From contig LSSK01000974.1 in the NCBI GenBank assembly GCA_001969505.1, positions 1 through 33,627 of the forward strand: 33,627 nt of DNA, given 5' to 3'. The stretch comes from Zancudomyces culisetae (Eukaryota > Kickxellomycota > Harpellomycetes > Harpellales > Legeriomycetaceae). Positions 1 through 10,623 of the stretch are shown in pieces. The notes beneath the pieces were generated by a model. It made no database searches and was not told the DNA's origin. It worked only from the letters and a program-made list of their open reading frames with translations. A program made the position numbers and the translations under genes. Each line of letters opens with the position of its first letter. Within the stretch, counting starts at the first letter, position 1.

Positions 1-65
1 ATATTTTTTGTATATTGTATTGGGGTTTGGAATTTGAAATTGGTAAGTACTTTTAACAATACTCT

Positions 66-101
66 ATGTCTGTAAGACAAATAAAAAGACAAAAATTTTG
101 A
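66..101 (+). other. short upstream ORF in the KRE5 leader
   Basis: An ATG at 66 opens an 11-codon frame that stops at 101, about 105 nt before the KRE5 start. If the leader begins upstream of 66, ribosomes would meet it first. No transcript start can be read from sequence, so a regulatory role is only a possibility. Confidence 0.2.
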
Positions 102-206
102 GTAATATATATTTCCAAACACATATACGCATAGCACAGAAAAATAAAATAATAAACACTAAAAATAAACAACAGGAACGGGGGATATAAAACAAAAATA
201 AAAAAG

Positions 207-3200
207 ATGAGAGCTGGATATGGGCGATTGAAGGGGCTGGGTATTCTTCTGACGGGAATGCTTGGGTTTAGCATGGCTACAGGAGATACCAGCCCGGTTA
301 AAGCGCTTATTCGGGGAGATTTTGAAGCACCCGATTTCTTTTTGGAGCTTGCAGAGGTTATCCACTCCAGAGATGCAAAAGGATTTTTCAAATTTGTAGA
401 GTATCTTGCCGAAAATAAGGAGGTATTTGCCGAAACAGACGAAAAAAAATACGAAATAGGGAAAAAATGGATAACACAAGAAATGAAAAGCGAATATGGA
501 AACAGCGAAAGGGGAAAGGATTTTTTGCTTGGGGTGGTAGACCTGGAGTTAGGTTTACACAGCAAGGTTCCAAAGGTAGTGGCGCAGTACAACTTTTATG
601 ATGCGGTAGTTGCAAAAAAAGAAGGGAGTAAGGCATGCAGCGTGTTTGTGGAATGGAATGGAAAACAAGGGTGTACTGTGGAAGAATTGGAGAAGATAGT
701 GGAAGTAGACACATTTTACGGAGACACTTACCGAGACAATACGGGTAATGTAGAGGTTATACATTCATTTGACCACATGTACGAACCTGAAAAATCAAGT
801 AGCGAAAAGGACAATAAGGACACAGAAGAAACAGAAAATGAGGAAGAAGAAGAGCAGGATGAGAAAAAGGAACCTATAAAAAATGTCGGAATATTGTATG
901 GGGATCCTAGAAGCGATGGATTTATGGAATTACACAAGTTTATGAAGTATAAGGCAGATCAAGGGGATGCTGAGTATAGGATAAGATTTACTAAAAAGGA
1001 GAATGGAGAAAAAGGGAAAAATATGATTTTGAGTGGGTATAGGGTAGAGTTAGCGTTAAAAAGCACAGAATATAGAGTAGTTGATGATACAGGGCTGTTT
1101 TCTTCAAAAGAGTTGAGGGAACAAGAGGGAAAAGAGGATGAGTGGATAGGTGAACGAGTGAACATAGGACCGAGAGCGCAAGACCGTAGTGCTGAGCTGA
1201 GACAGGCAGACAAGAAACCTATTGTTAAGGAGAGAACAGGAAAGATGGAGCCTGCATCTATGAAAGCAGCACAAATGATATTAGAGGCAGAAGAGCCACT
1301 GAATATGCTGGAATGGCTGGCAACAGATTATCCAAAGTATAGCCACGTGATGATGGAATACAAGAACAGTAGTGTTTTGGAAAAACTGAACGAGTACAGA
1401 AGTGGGGCGAACCAAAACGTGAATATGATAACTATGAATGGATTGCGGTTGGGAGAGGTGGATTTAGAACCATTCAAGATAGTGGAGGGTATTGAGCGGG
1501 AAAGGAAGGCTATAAAACGACTTGAGGAGTTTGGGTTGAGTACAGAAGATGCTGTGAACTATATTTCAGAAGGAAGAGAAAAACTAGGAGCAGAGGGCAG
1601 CAAGGAGTTATACGATACAAGAGAGAAGGAAAAAGTGGTAATATGGTTGAATGATTTGACAAAGGATAAACGGTATGCGGAGTGGGATTCAGGGTTGAGA
1701 TCGATGTTTGGAAGTCGGAGTGCAGGTGAATTACCAAAATTGAAGATGAATATAATAAACGTGGTAGTTGGAGTGGATATAGGCAGTGTTGAAGGGCTAC
1801 AGTTAGTGATCGGAACCATAGTTAATGCAATTAAAGAGGAGTATCCAATTAGGTTTGGAATAGTACCTCTACAAACAGCAGCTAACACAGAGGGAACAGA
1901 AAAGATGGTACGGATGTTCTATAAGGTATATCGAAAGAAGGGAATCAAGAAAGTGATTGAGTATTTGACAAATATACATAAAAGAGCGAACAAGAATGGT
2001 AAGGATATTGAGAAAATCGCGGAGGAGGAGTTTAATAAATTGGGAATTGATGGGGAGGTTAAAAATCTGGAAAAGATTTTTACAGGGTGGAAAAACTATG
2101 TAGAGAGATTGGAGCTGGTAAAGGAGGCAAGTAAGAGTGGGGTGGAAATAACATTTTGTAATGGAGAGATTGTCAGCTACAACAAACGATATATCAATAC
2201 TATGCTGAAAGCATACCAGCGGGCGGTTATGGATATAGCCAAGATGTTGTTGTTTGGAAAAATGTCATTTGAAGAAACAGATATATACTCAGCAATGTTG
2301 GAGTTGCGAGGACGAGAGTTGGTACAAGACAAGAGTAGCTTGATAATTGCAGACGATGACGAGCGTGAATTCAAGATGGTACAAACAGAAAAACTTGATG
2401 AAGGGTGGATGAAGGATATAAAATACATAACTAACGCAAACAGCAGTGTCGTTAATAGCAACACAGTTACAATTTGGATGAGAGCGGATTTGGATGATGT
2501 GAAAAGCAAAAAAGCAGTGGCTGGTGTATTGGAAACAATGGTCAATAAAGTCAAAAAGATTGATATAAGACTGGGATTGTTTTTGGAGGGAACAAAACAG
2601 ATAAAGTATACAGGAAAGGGGGGATTGATCGAGTTGTATTACTTGTATAAGAGCATCAATAATGAATCACAAACTGTTGACGCACAAGAGATAGTCGAGT
2701 TGGCTAAAAAGACATCCAAAGTAAACTTGAAAGTTGAAGATGTGCAGGCATATATAGAAAAACTGAGTAAAGCACAAGATAATCAGAAGAATAAGGCAGA
2801 GGAACTCAACCTAGTTTTGGACAAGTCGCAAACTGAACCTGGTACTGTACTAGTGATAGGAGGAAAAATATACCCTACAATTAACAAGAAAGTCAATGTT
2901 AATACAAAGATTATTAGAGCTATAATTGAAAAGGAGTTTGAAGACAACCATGAAGGAATCGAGATGGGAGATACATTAAAACAAGACAACGCAGATAAGT
3001 TTATCAAATGTAATGTGGTTTATTTAGAGACGATGAGGCAACATAAATCACAAGGGCTTTTCCAAAATTCATGGAAACATACACGGTCAAACATTGAACT
3101 CCTAATTAAGAACCCAGAAAAGTTCACCAAAATAACCAAAGGTAAAAACGATTATTTTGTTGAGTTTAAAGCTATAATAGATCCGGTTTCTGAGGAAGCT

Positions 3201-4796
3201 ATCACTTGGGCGCCACTCTTGAGAATTCTAAGCGCAATGACTGGCGTTAAAGTAACGGTATTCATTGAACCGTCGGCGGATAAAATGCAGGATGATGGCG
3301 AGGGGACGATTAAAAAATTTAGCAGAATAGTTATGAACCACAAGCCGGTGTTTTATAAGGGAGAACGACAGGAGCCAATTGGGGAGTTTGAAAACTTGCC
3401 AAGACAGACGTTGCTTACTTTGGATTTGAAGGTTCCAAGCAGCTGGATGGTCAGTGCCTCGAAATCTGAGTATGATTTGGACAACATTGTGATCACTGAC
3501 AACAATGATCATATTGCTGCTGAATACCGACTCAACAAGATACTGCTTGAGGGACATGCCGCAACCACCGATGGCGTATCGCCAGCTGGAATCCAGCTGA
3601 ATTTATCACAGCTTCGAACCAAAAATAGCACTGTGGTTAGCGACACTGCAATCATGGCCAATTTGGGTTATTTCCAACTGCAGTCTGAGTTTGGCGCGTA
3701 TTTCTTGAATATAAACAAGCAGCAAACTGTCGATGATGTCTACCGCATTGAAAATATCAAACACGATGACTTTAACGCCGCAAGTTCCGATTCGAATATT
3801 ATCGTAATCGACTCATTCAACGGAAAAACCATTTTCCCAGTCTTTAGTAAAGAAGATTCGGGCAATTTGGGCAGGAGAACTGCTCAAAAGGCTGTCAAAT
3901 ACCTTATGGACTACATCCCACGCTTCGGTGGCGGCTTGACCAAGTCCAAGAAATCTCTCAACATCTTTGCAGTTGCCAGCGGCCATTTGTATGAGCGATT
4001 GATGAGTATCATGATAACAAGTGTCATGAAACAGACCCAGTCCCACGTGACTTTCTGGTTGATTGATAACTTTATGTCCCCAAAATTCAAAAACGTCTTT
4101 TTGCCTATTTTATCAGCCAAACTTGGCTTTGAGTATCGGCTGATTTCTTACAAGTGGCCATACTGGCTCAACAAAGAAACTGTTAAACAGCGGACAATTT
4201 GGGGTTACAAAATCCTGTTTCTTGATGTGTTATTCCCTATGGATTTGGAACGTGTGATCTTTGTTGATGCTGACCAAATTGTTCGTACTGATCTGCAACA
4301 GCTTTATGATATGAACATCAACGGTGCTCCGTATGCATATGTTCCTTTCTGTAATGATAGACCTGAAATCGAAGGGTTTAGATTCTGGAATCATGGATAC
4401 TGGAAGGACCATTTGCGCGGCAAACCTTATCACATTTCCGCTCTTTATTTGGTTGACCTTACTGTGTTCCGTAAATTACTTGCTGGTGATAAGCTTCGTG
4501 CCCAATACCAGCAATTATCTGTTGACAAAAACTCTCTATCTAATCTCGATCAAGATCTGCCAAACAACATGCAACATTTGGTTCCTATCTTTTCGCTTCC
4601 TCCTGAATGGCTATGGTGCGAAACTTGGTGTTCTTCCAAAACCTTTAAAAACGCAAAGACGATTGATTTGTGTAATAACCCCATGACTAAGGAAAAGAAA
4701 CTTGATGTGGCTAGACGGTTATTGCCTGAATGGACTCAGTATGATAACTACATTCATTCCGTTTTGAATAAGGCCCCTGTTAAGGATGAACTTTGA
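207..4796 (+). CDS. KRE5: UDP-glucose:glycoprotein glucosyltransferase (UGGT/Kre5 family)
   Basis: One intronless frame of 1529 residues. Seen: a hydrophobic N-terminal signal sequence (about residues 9-25), a long divergent luminal folding-sensor region, and a well-conserved C-terminal GT24 glucosyltransferase domain (about 1247-1520) with the metal-binding DAD triplet at D1354-D1356, then a DQDLPN motif. The protein ends in KDEL, an ER-retrieval signal. Family knowledge: UGGT sits in the ER lumen and re-glucosylates N-glycans of misfolded glycoproteins; in Saccharomyces cerevisiae the homologue Kre5 is tied to beta-1,6-glucan synthesis. The intact DAD motif suggests an active enzyme. Odd: an acidic, lysine-rich low-complexity stretch near residues 195-223 and a strongly purine-rich sense strand over the first two thirds of the gene. 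The ATG at 207 is chosen because the signal sequence follows at once. Confidence in the family is very high; whether the role is more UGGT- or Kre5-like is open. Confidence 0.96.
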   Translation: MRAGYGRLKGLGILLTGMLGFSMATGDTSPVKALIRGDFEAPDFFLELAEVIHSRDAKGFFKFVEYLAENKEVFAETDEKKYEIGKKWITQEMKSEYGNSERGKDFLLGVVDLELGLHSKVPKVVAQYNFYDAVVAKKEGSKACSVFVEWNGKQGCTVEELEKIVEVDTFYGDTYRDNTGNVEVIHSFDHMYEPEKSSSEKDNKDTEETENEEEEEQDEKKEPIKNVGILYGDPRSDGFMELHKFMKYKADQGDAEYRIRFTKKENGEKGKNMILSGYRVELALKSTEYRVVDDTGLFSSKELREQEGKEDEWIGERVNIGPRAQDRSAELRQADKKPIVKERTGKMEPASMKAAQMILEAEEPLNMLEWLATDYPKYSHVMMEYKNSSVLEKLNEYRSGANQNVNMITMNGLRLGEVDLEPFKIVEGIERERKAIKRLEEFGLSTEDAVNYISEGREKLGAEGSKELYDTREKEKVVIWLNDLTKDKRYAEWDSGLRSMFGSRSAGELPKLKMNIINVVVGVDIGSVEGLQLVIGTIVNAIKEEYPIRFGIVPLQTAANTEGTEKMVRMFYKVYRKKGIKKVIEYLTNIHKRANKNGKDIEKIAEEEFNKLGIDGEVKNLEKIFTGWKNYVERLELVKEASKSGVEITFCNGEIVSYNKRYINTMLKAYQRAVMDIAKMLLFGKMSFEETDIYSAMLELRGRELVQDKSSLIIADDDEREFKMVQTEKLDEGWMKDIKYITNANSSVVNSNTVTIWMRADLDDVKSKKAVAGVLETMVNKVKKIDIRLGLFLEGTKQIKYTGKGGLIELYYLYKSINNESQTVDAQEIVELAKKTSKVNLKVEDVQAYIEKLSKAQDNQKNKAEELNLVLDKSQTEPGTVLVIGGKIYPTINKKVNVNTKIIRAIIEKEFEDNHEGIEMGDTLKQDNADKFIKCNVVYLETMRQHKSQGLFQNSWKHTRSNIELLIKNPEKFTKITKGKNDYFVEFKAIIDPVSEEAITWAPLLRILSAMTGVKVTVFIEPSADKMQDDGEGTIKKFSRIVMNHKPVFYKGERQEPIGEFENLPRQTLLTLDLKVPSSWMVSASKSEYDLDNIVITDNNDHIAAEYRLNKILLEGHAATTDGVSPAGIQLNLSQLRTKNSTVVSDTAIMANLGYFQLQSEFGAYFLNINKQQTVDDVYRIENIKHDDFNAASSDSNIIVIDSFNGKTIFPVFSKEDSGNLGRRTAQKAVKYLMDYIPRFGGGLTKSKKSLNIFAVASGHLYERLMSIMITSVMKQTQSHVTFWLIDNFMSPKFKNVFLPILSAKLGFEYRLISYKWPYWLNKETVKQRTIWGYKILFLDVLFPMDLERVIFVDADQIVRTDLQQLYDMNINGAPYAYVPFCNDRPEIEGFRFWNHGYWKDHLRGKPYHISALYLVDLTVFRKLLAGDKLRAQYQQLSVDKNSLSNLDQDLPNNMQHLVPIFSLPPEWLWCETWCSSKTFKNAKTIDLCNNPMTKEKKLDVARRLLPEWTQYDNYIHSVLNKAPVKDEL

Positions 4797-5102
4797 GTTT
4801 ATCTTTTTCTACTCGGTTCCTTTTTATTTGTTTTTTATTTGTTTAATTGTTTTAATACTTCAGATACATTTTCAACCACTAATAAAATTAAATCAAATCA
4901 AAGAGTTAAATGGAAAGCATAGTTGCACTTCGAGTCCGTTGATAAGCTACAAAACTATGCTGGTTGTAATTCAAAAAATTATATTAATAATAGGTAAATG
5001 CCAATACTTTTACCTTTCCTCTTTTCATTCATTATTATGCAACACCCCAACCCTTCATAATAACAAAAGCAACCACAAATTCAACACAAAAATATAATAA
5101 AA
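4797..5102. other. intergenic KRE5-SHY1
   Basis: AT-rich spacer holding the KRE5 3' end and the SHY1 promoter. Frames here are short and show no recognisable product. An ACAAAAATATAATAAAA stretch lies directly before the SHY1 ATG. I see no RNA gene or repeat. Confidence 0.6.
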
Positions 5103-6425
5103 ATGAATAGGTTCAGGTCAATATTTAGTAACATTAATAGACAACAAGGTGGGTTTTTAAACACTGCCACAAGGTCCACCAGGACAAATAAACACAGCAC
5201 TAATACGATTTGGAAACCGAAAAAAGCCTCTTCTCATAATTACTATTCAACAAATTCCAAGGGAAAAGTAAAGTCCATTCATAATGTAGATGAATCGGTT
5301 GTTGATATCGAACACAGACGAAAACTATATTCGTTGAAAACCTTCTCTCTAGCTTTAGTCCCTATAATAACATTTGGGTTGGGATATTGGCAGTACAAGA
5401 GGTTGGGCTGGAAACAGGATTTGCTTGACTTTGTCAATGGAAGAATCCACAAACCACCTGTTGTTTTCACTGGAACTGAGGGGGTTAGCTCTACTGATAT
5501 AGAGTATTTGAAATTCAGAATGTTTGGTACTTTTGATCACCAAAATGAAATGAGAGTAGGACCGATTACCAAAGATGGAACCCTTGGTTTCAATATTATC
5601 ACCCCATTTATTTTGGATTCTGATGGGTAAGTTATTACAACTATTCTTTTGTTTTATTATTAATTTGATTATATTGTAATAATGATAATGATAATGATAA
5701 TAGTTCAAGAGTACTAGTTCTTCGAGGTTTTGTTGATAACAACCATGCTGATCAGTCGAAACGACCAGATTCTTTGAGCACTGAAAAAGTTGAACTCCTT
5801 GTAATGGGACGAAAAGGCCAAAGAGTAAGTTGATCTAGCACGGATATGTATATATATATGTATATGTATATATATTTGGCAAACCCATATTACATTTATC
5901 AAATCTTATGTTTAACCCTCCATTAACCTTTTCTCATTTTTTATAGTATAACAAATTTACACCAGAATCAAACCCACAAAGCAATGAATGGTTCATATTA
6001 GATACAGATTTGATGGCAAAGACCAGCGGATCGATCCCATTACTGTTTGAGACTTTACATGGTATGTAGTTCTCTATACTTTTACCGATTTGTTTCTCTT
6101 TTTTCTTTTGATGTTATTCTTTAAAAGCCAATTAAAGGGTTGAAACACCCATATCATTTTCATTTTCATTTTTATTTTTATTTTTAACTACATCACTGTT
6201 TGTATAGATAACAAGAAGGAAAAGCTGCTAAACTCCACAAAGTACTTGAAAGAGGGTATCCCAATACCCTCACAAGTTTCCACGCTTTTGAATATTCCAA
6301 ACGATCATGCTCAGTACATGTTTACTTGGTTTGGACTTTGTCTGGCATCCTCCATTATGTTTTATCTGAATATCCGTAAACCCCAGAAATCTGCTGCTCA
6401 AAAGCGTATCGCGTTTAGAAGATAG
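5103..6425 (+). CDS. SHY1: SURF1/Shy1 cytochrome c oxidase assembly factor
   Basis: Four exons, 5103-5626, 5704-5824, 5947-6061 and 6208-6425, join to 325 residues; every junction keeps phase and uses GTAAGT or GTATGT donors and TAG acceptors. Seen: a basic, Ser/Thr/Asn-rich mitochondrial presequence, a first membrane segment (about 78-96) running into the SURF1 signature GLGYWQYKRLGWK, a soluble middle with the conserved RVLVLRGFVD and GIPIP stretches, and a second membrane segment near the C-terminus (FTWFGLCLASSIMFYL). Two membrane segments around an intermembrane-space domain are typical of the family. Family knowledge: Shy1 helps Cox1 maturation and haem insertion in the inner membrane. 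Length fits (about 300-390 usual). Each intron carries simple repeats close to its 3' end, for example TAATGA units in intron 1. Confidence 0.94.
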
Positions 6426-6784
6426 TTTGTTTTTTGTCTTTTTTTTTAGTTTTTACTATTATTAGTTTTTCATCCATCTTGTCTCTTTAACTCTTTTTTT
6501 TTTGCTTATCCTGCTTTCCTTGTGTATTGGTATTATACTCAATATTTAATTTATTATTTTGTTTTTTCTTTTGGAACAGTACTAACCAAAATCATTCGCA
6601 AAAATTTGGTTTTTAAGGATTTGGCTTGTTTCAAACTGTAAATTAAATATCGATGATCATCAATTTTATATTTATTTATCTTTTTGGTTTTATATTATCT
6701 TGTTCTTGTAAAACTGAGTAAATTTTTGTTTTAATCACCAACGACAGAAAAAATATATCGGAATCGGCCTTAAATGTATAAATA
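6426..6784. other. intergenic SHY1-MetAP
   Basis: AT-rich spacer with T-runs after the SHY1 stop. It should hold the SHY1 terminator and the promoter of the next gene. Nothing else is recognisable. Confidence 0.6.
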
Positions 6785-8648
6785 ATGTCACTGTGTAACA
6801 GACGAGCATTTGTACGGAAATTTGCAAATTTAATCACTCCAACCAACAGCGCTTTTTCCAGGTACTCAACACTAAGAATATGTTCCACAACAGAGAACAA
6901 TATTCACACCAGCTATTTGACAACCAGTTCAAATTCTAATTTCCATTCCAATTCCATCTTGTTTACTCCCAAAAGGTATATCCGACATAAAGCAAACAGG
7001 AAAAGTGGCCCCCAACACTATCGATTTGGCAACTACTCACGGATCATACCAACCTCTCTAAATCTAAACAGCAAACCTACTCCTCAAGACCCATCTCTTG
7101 AACTTGTTCCATCACATATCGGAAGACCAGCGTATTCACGTACTGGTATTCCCTCAACCGATTTCAACACCTCCTTTGCTGACACTTTTGCACCACTTTC
7201 GGAATCAGATTTGCTCAAACTAAAACACAGTTGTAAACTAGCTGCTGATACATTACGATACTCTGGCACGTTGGTGAAGGTATAAAATCATTTTTTTTCT
7301 TTCCCTTTTTTCTCCACTCTATCTCTTCCTTCTCCATAGTTAAAAAATATTGTTTAAGATGGTTGTGAGTTTCTACAAACTCCCTCCAAACCTTTTATAA
7401 TTCATTACACCCCAATAACAACCACACTGTTTAATCATGCTTAATATTAACATAACTACTACATATAGGAGGGTGTTACTACTTTGGAAATTGACACATT
7501 GGTTCGTAAATTCATTATAGAAAACGAAGCCTACCCATCGCCTTTGAATTATTATGGATTTCCCAAATCCATTTGCACCAGTATCAACAATATTGTTGCT
7601 CATGGAATTCCAGACAAGTAAAAATCTATGATTATATGCAATATTTTGAACAACAATCGATTGTTTTTACTTTGTTTTTCCCATTCTCTTCCCTCCTATC
7701 CTATTGAAAAAAAAAGAACTAAAATCAAAACCAAAATAGACGAAAACTGATGGATGGAGATATTATTAACATTGACATTTCGGTAAGATAACCTTTCATT
7801 TGGATTGCAAAATATACAATATTCTCAGCACATAAAAGATTTAAAAGAAAGAACTTTGGGTGCCAATGTATCTCAATGAACCATATGCCAATGTTGATAC
7901 ATTACAATTTAGCTAACTTCACCCCCCCCCCTTTCTCTCTCTACCTCTCTGCTAATATACTATAACTCTTAATTCAATTCAATTTTATATTTTAATTAGG
8001 TATATTGCAACGGCTTCCATGGTGATACTTCGGCAACTTTTTGTGTTGGAAACGTAGATCAAAAGGGTTTGGCACTTGTTGAAGCCACAAAGAAAGCGCT
8101 CGATATCGGCATGAATGTTTGCGGACCCGAAGTAGAGCTTAGACAAATTGGTAACTCAATAGAGTAAGTATTTTTAATATCGCTAGTAGTTTTTTTTTTT
8201 TTTGCAAAACATTTTATGTTGTAATAATTTAAACTTGTAGAAACTATGCAAATGAAGCTGGATACTCAGTCAATGACCAATACACTGGACATGGAATTGG
8301 AAAGGAGTTCCACCAAAACCCACTGATTTATCATTTTAGTAAGCGCTAACCAAAATCTTCTTTTTTCTCACAAGATTTTTCATGTTCTTGGTATTTGGGA
8401 TATATTGATTTTGTACATATTGATCAAAAGGATTAATATATATTATTTTTATTTTAGAAAATGACGAACCTGGCGTAATGAAAGAGGGAATGGTATTTAC
8501 TATTGAGCCAATGTTGAACCAGGGCACCAAGGAATGCATAATATTTCCTGATGGCTGGACTATTTCTACATGTGATGGTTCCAGATCTGCGCAGTTTGAG
8601 CATACCATTATAATAACTAGTAACGGTTATGAGATCCTTACAGTCTAG
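6785..8648 (+). CDS. mitochondrial methionine aminopeptidase, type I (MAP1D-like)
   Basis: Six exons, 6785-7279, 7469-7617, 7740-7782, 8000-8163, 8241-8338 and 8458-8648, join to 379 residues. Seen: a long Arg/Ser/Asn-rich presequence with no acidic start and no zinc-finger domain, then the full type-I MetAP fold. The five metal ligands are present: D227 (NIDIS), D238 (HGDTSAT), H301 (GHGIG), E333 (FTIEPM) and E364 (FEHTI); the substrate-binding histidine is H210 ([10 protein letters not shown]). Family knowledge: the enzyme removes the initiator methionine from short-side-chain N-termini; the presequence and missing zinc finger point to the mitochondrial (MAP1D-type) form rather than cytosolic Map1. 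Ligands are spread over exons 3 to 6, which supports the exon joins. Exon 3 is only 43 nt. A run of nine or more C followed by CT repeats sits inside intron 4 near 7922. Confidence 0.93.
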
Positions 8649-8992
8649 AATGCAGTGATATTTACAAGCATGGGTTGTTTTCTGGAGAAACAGAAGGAGT
8701 GAGAAATAGAGAGAATGTATGAGTAGGCTAATTTAAAGCACCTGTTTATAGACCCTCTTATCGCTATTTGGATTTGTCGCTTTTTTAATATCTAGTAAAT
8801 TAATGCAATTAATTATACTTCCCAGTATGCAAATAGAAAATTGCAATAGACCAATACAGACTAGCTATTTCCATATAACATTTGTTTTTATTTACTCGAA
8901 ATTCGTATTCCAAAAAAAGTTAAATACACAAAAACTACCATTTATACCTTTAATATTTTCAATTCAAGCCCATTCTTTAACATTAACACAAA
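8649..8992. other. intergenic MetAP-VMA22
   Basis: AT-rich spacer between two genes in the same direction. A 72-codon frame overlapping its end is out of frame with VMA22 and has no recognisable product. No other structure seen. Confidence 0.55.
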
Positions 8993-9669
8993 ATGGAAGA
9001 CCTCACTATTACGAACCTTGATAATATCGACTATGAATACTTGGAATATTTGAAAATCTTGAGCCAATATGTAGAAACATCAAGGCGTTTGGAGGACAAG
9101 CTAAAAAAGGTAATTTGCTTTTTCATTGTTATTTTTTCTTGATTGTTATAGTACTCATAGTAAATATTATTCACAAAGTTGTACTAATTTTGGCAAAATA
9201 GTCGTTTATGAATTTGTCCAGTGCGAGATCTATCGTCGGTCATAAGAATATTTCACCCGATCAATATGACATGCGGATCAAAGCCTTGACTTGTGTAGAT
9301 ATTGGCGACTCGAATACCATACTCCTTAAATCTGAACTGCCAAAAATTAACAAGACATTTGGAGGCAGTACAATACATCAGAAAGGCAGTGGTGATTCTA
9401 CAAAAGTGGGAAATGAACTAAATGGACAATCTCAGACTTTAAGGAACAGAAAAAACAAAAAGGATGCACAACCCGAAGCCGAAAAGAAAAAAATCACAGA
9501 TCCAATAACCATGTTTGGGCTGCTGCCGCCAAAGCCCCTAAAGGATTCCCAGGCTGTATTTCAATCAAGTTTAGAAGAAATAATTGAATTAGCAAATTTA
9601 CAAGTAAAGTTAATGGAAAAACGCGAATATGTCACCGAGTTAAAACAAAAACTTAAGAATCTACCATAA
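8993..9669 (+). CDS. VMA22: V-ATPase assembly factor Vma22 (CCDC115 family)
   Basis: Two exons, 8993-9109 and 9202-9669, join in phase 0 to 194 residues. Seen: an N-terminal amphipathic helix (EYLEYLKILSQYVETSRRLE, residues 15-34), a variable basic middle (KNKKDAQPEAEKKK), and a C-terminal block beginning FGLLPPKPLKDSQAVF, then EEIIELANLQVKL and a closing coiled coil. The C-terminal block, with its conserved Pro, Gln, Phe and helix spacing, is the signature I recognise from Vma22 and human CCDC115. Family knowledge: Vma22 acts with Vma12 and Vma21 in the ER to assemble the Vo sector of the vacuolar proton pump. The first exon carries the upstream helix that a single-frame reading would miss. 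Similarity is motif-level, so the family call is likely but not certain. Confidence 0.78.
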
Positions 9670-9839
9670 TTAAGATCTATATGGCAAAAAAACATGAATT
9701 ATTAACGTGAGCCTATGGCTTTTCTGCGGTCAATTCTGCGCTGTATTATGTACATAAAGGGCAGATCCCTGTTTTCTGGATAAACACCTTGAGGATATAT
9801 ATAAATGTACCCCTAGTCTATTAGGTTTTTTTTTGAGGG

Positions 9840-10623
9840 TCAATAGTTTGCCAATACTGCTTCAGACTTTACAAATAAACCATGATACAAAGCATCTGTC
9901 TCTGGCTTGGAATCCTGGGTGTATGTTGTTTTGTCGCTCTTCTCCTTTCTTTCTTTTTTTCCCTTTCTTTCCTTCTTTTCCTTTTCCTTCTTTTCCTTTT
10001 TAAGGCTCTTTTCTAATTTTTTCGAGCTCTTTTTCTTTGGACATTTTTCCTCGCCTCCTGAATTGCTCGCACTACCGACTTTAGTATTAGGGTCCTATTG
10101 TTTGTATAATCAAGTACAAAATGGAGGTATTAGGATCAGATATCCCATATGATGTGTCAGTATTAGCTAATATTCCCAAAATAGGTTTGTGTAAAATCAA
10201 TAAAGGAAAAATACTTACTTTTACAATTTGGACATTTTGGCTCGCAGTGTTATACACATTTTCCCACCATTGTGATTGCCACTCGTGTTTTTCAGCTCCC
10301 AACTATTTTAATGTTAAGGTTGTTGTTTGTTGTTTATTATGTGGTTTAGCTTATTTATCTAGTATTCAAGTCAATGTTTGTGTTTTCTTACCCCTGCTTC
10401 TTTCTTTTTCTTTTTACTCACTGATATTGGTTTTTTAATCCCTCCATTTGTAATTCCTAGGCCCTGTCCTCTATTTTAAGGTAAAAAATCGATAAATTGA
10501 AAAGTGGTGCTATATTCGCAAATTAGAGTTGAAATGGCTACAAAAGTCCATTAATACTCAAGCATTGTGGTTCACTTACTCTTTCCAACCCAATTTTTTC
10601 AAATGCTTTTCCCCAAACGACAT
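9840..10623 (-). CDS. TMA23: TMA23-like nucleolar G-patch protein
   Basis: A gene hidden in four small exons on the minus strand: 10623-10580, 10470-10392, 10302-10219 and 10094-9840, 153 residues. All junctions have GTAAGT/GTAAGA donors and TAG acceptors and keep phase exactly. Seen: a partial G-patch split by intron 1 (LKKLGWKEGQGLG), a GIKKPISV strand with a lysine run, a WWENVYNTASQNV helix, a lysine/glutamate-rich tail, and a closing LYHGLFVKSE motif. Family knowledge: Tma23 of S. cerevisiae shares the order LGWKEGxx, GGLKRPI, EAWWERLF, Lys-rich region and LYRWFVKGE and is a nucleolar protein linked to ribosome biogenesis; the order of blocks here differs slightly because the Lys-rich tract precedes the FVKSE motif. 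The gene converges on VMA22, with 170 nt between stops. Exon joins are strongly supported by phase and motif; function is inferred. Confidence 0.82.

Noticed and set aside
9907-10438. Two plus-strand frames (81 and 105 codons) with hydrophobic Phe/Ser runs
   Set aside because: They are antisense to the TMA23-like gene; the Phe/Ser run is the complement of its Lys-rich tail.
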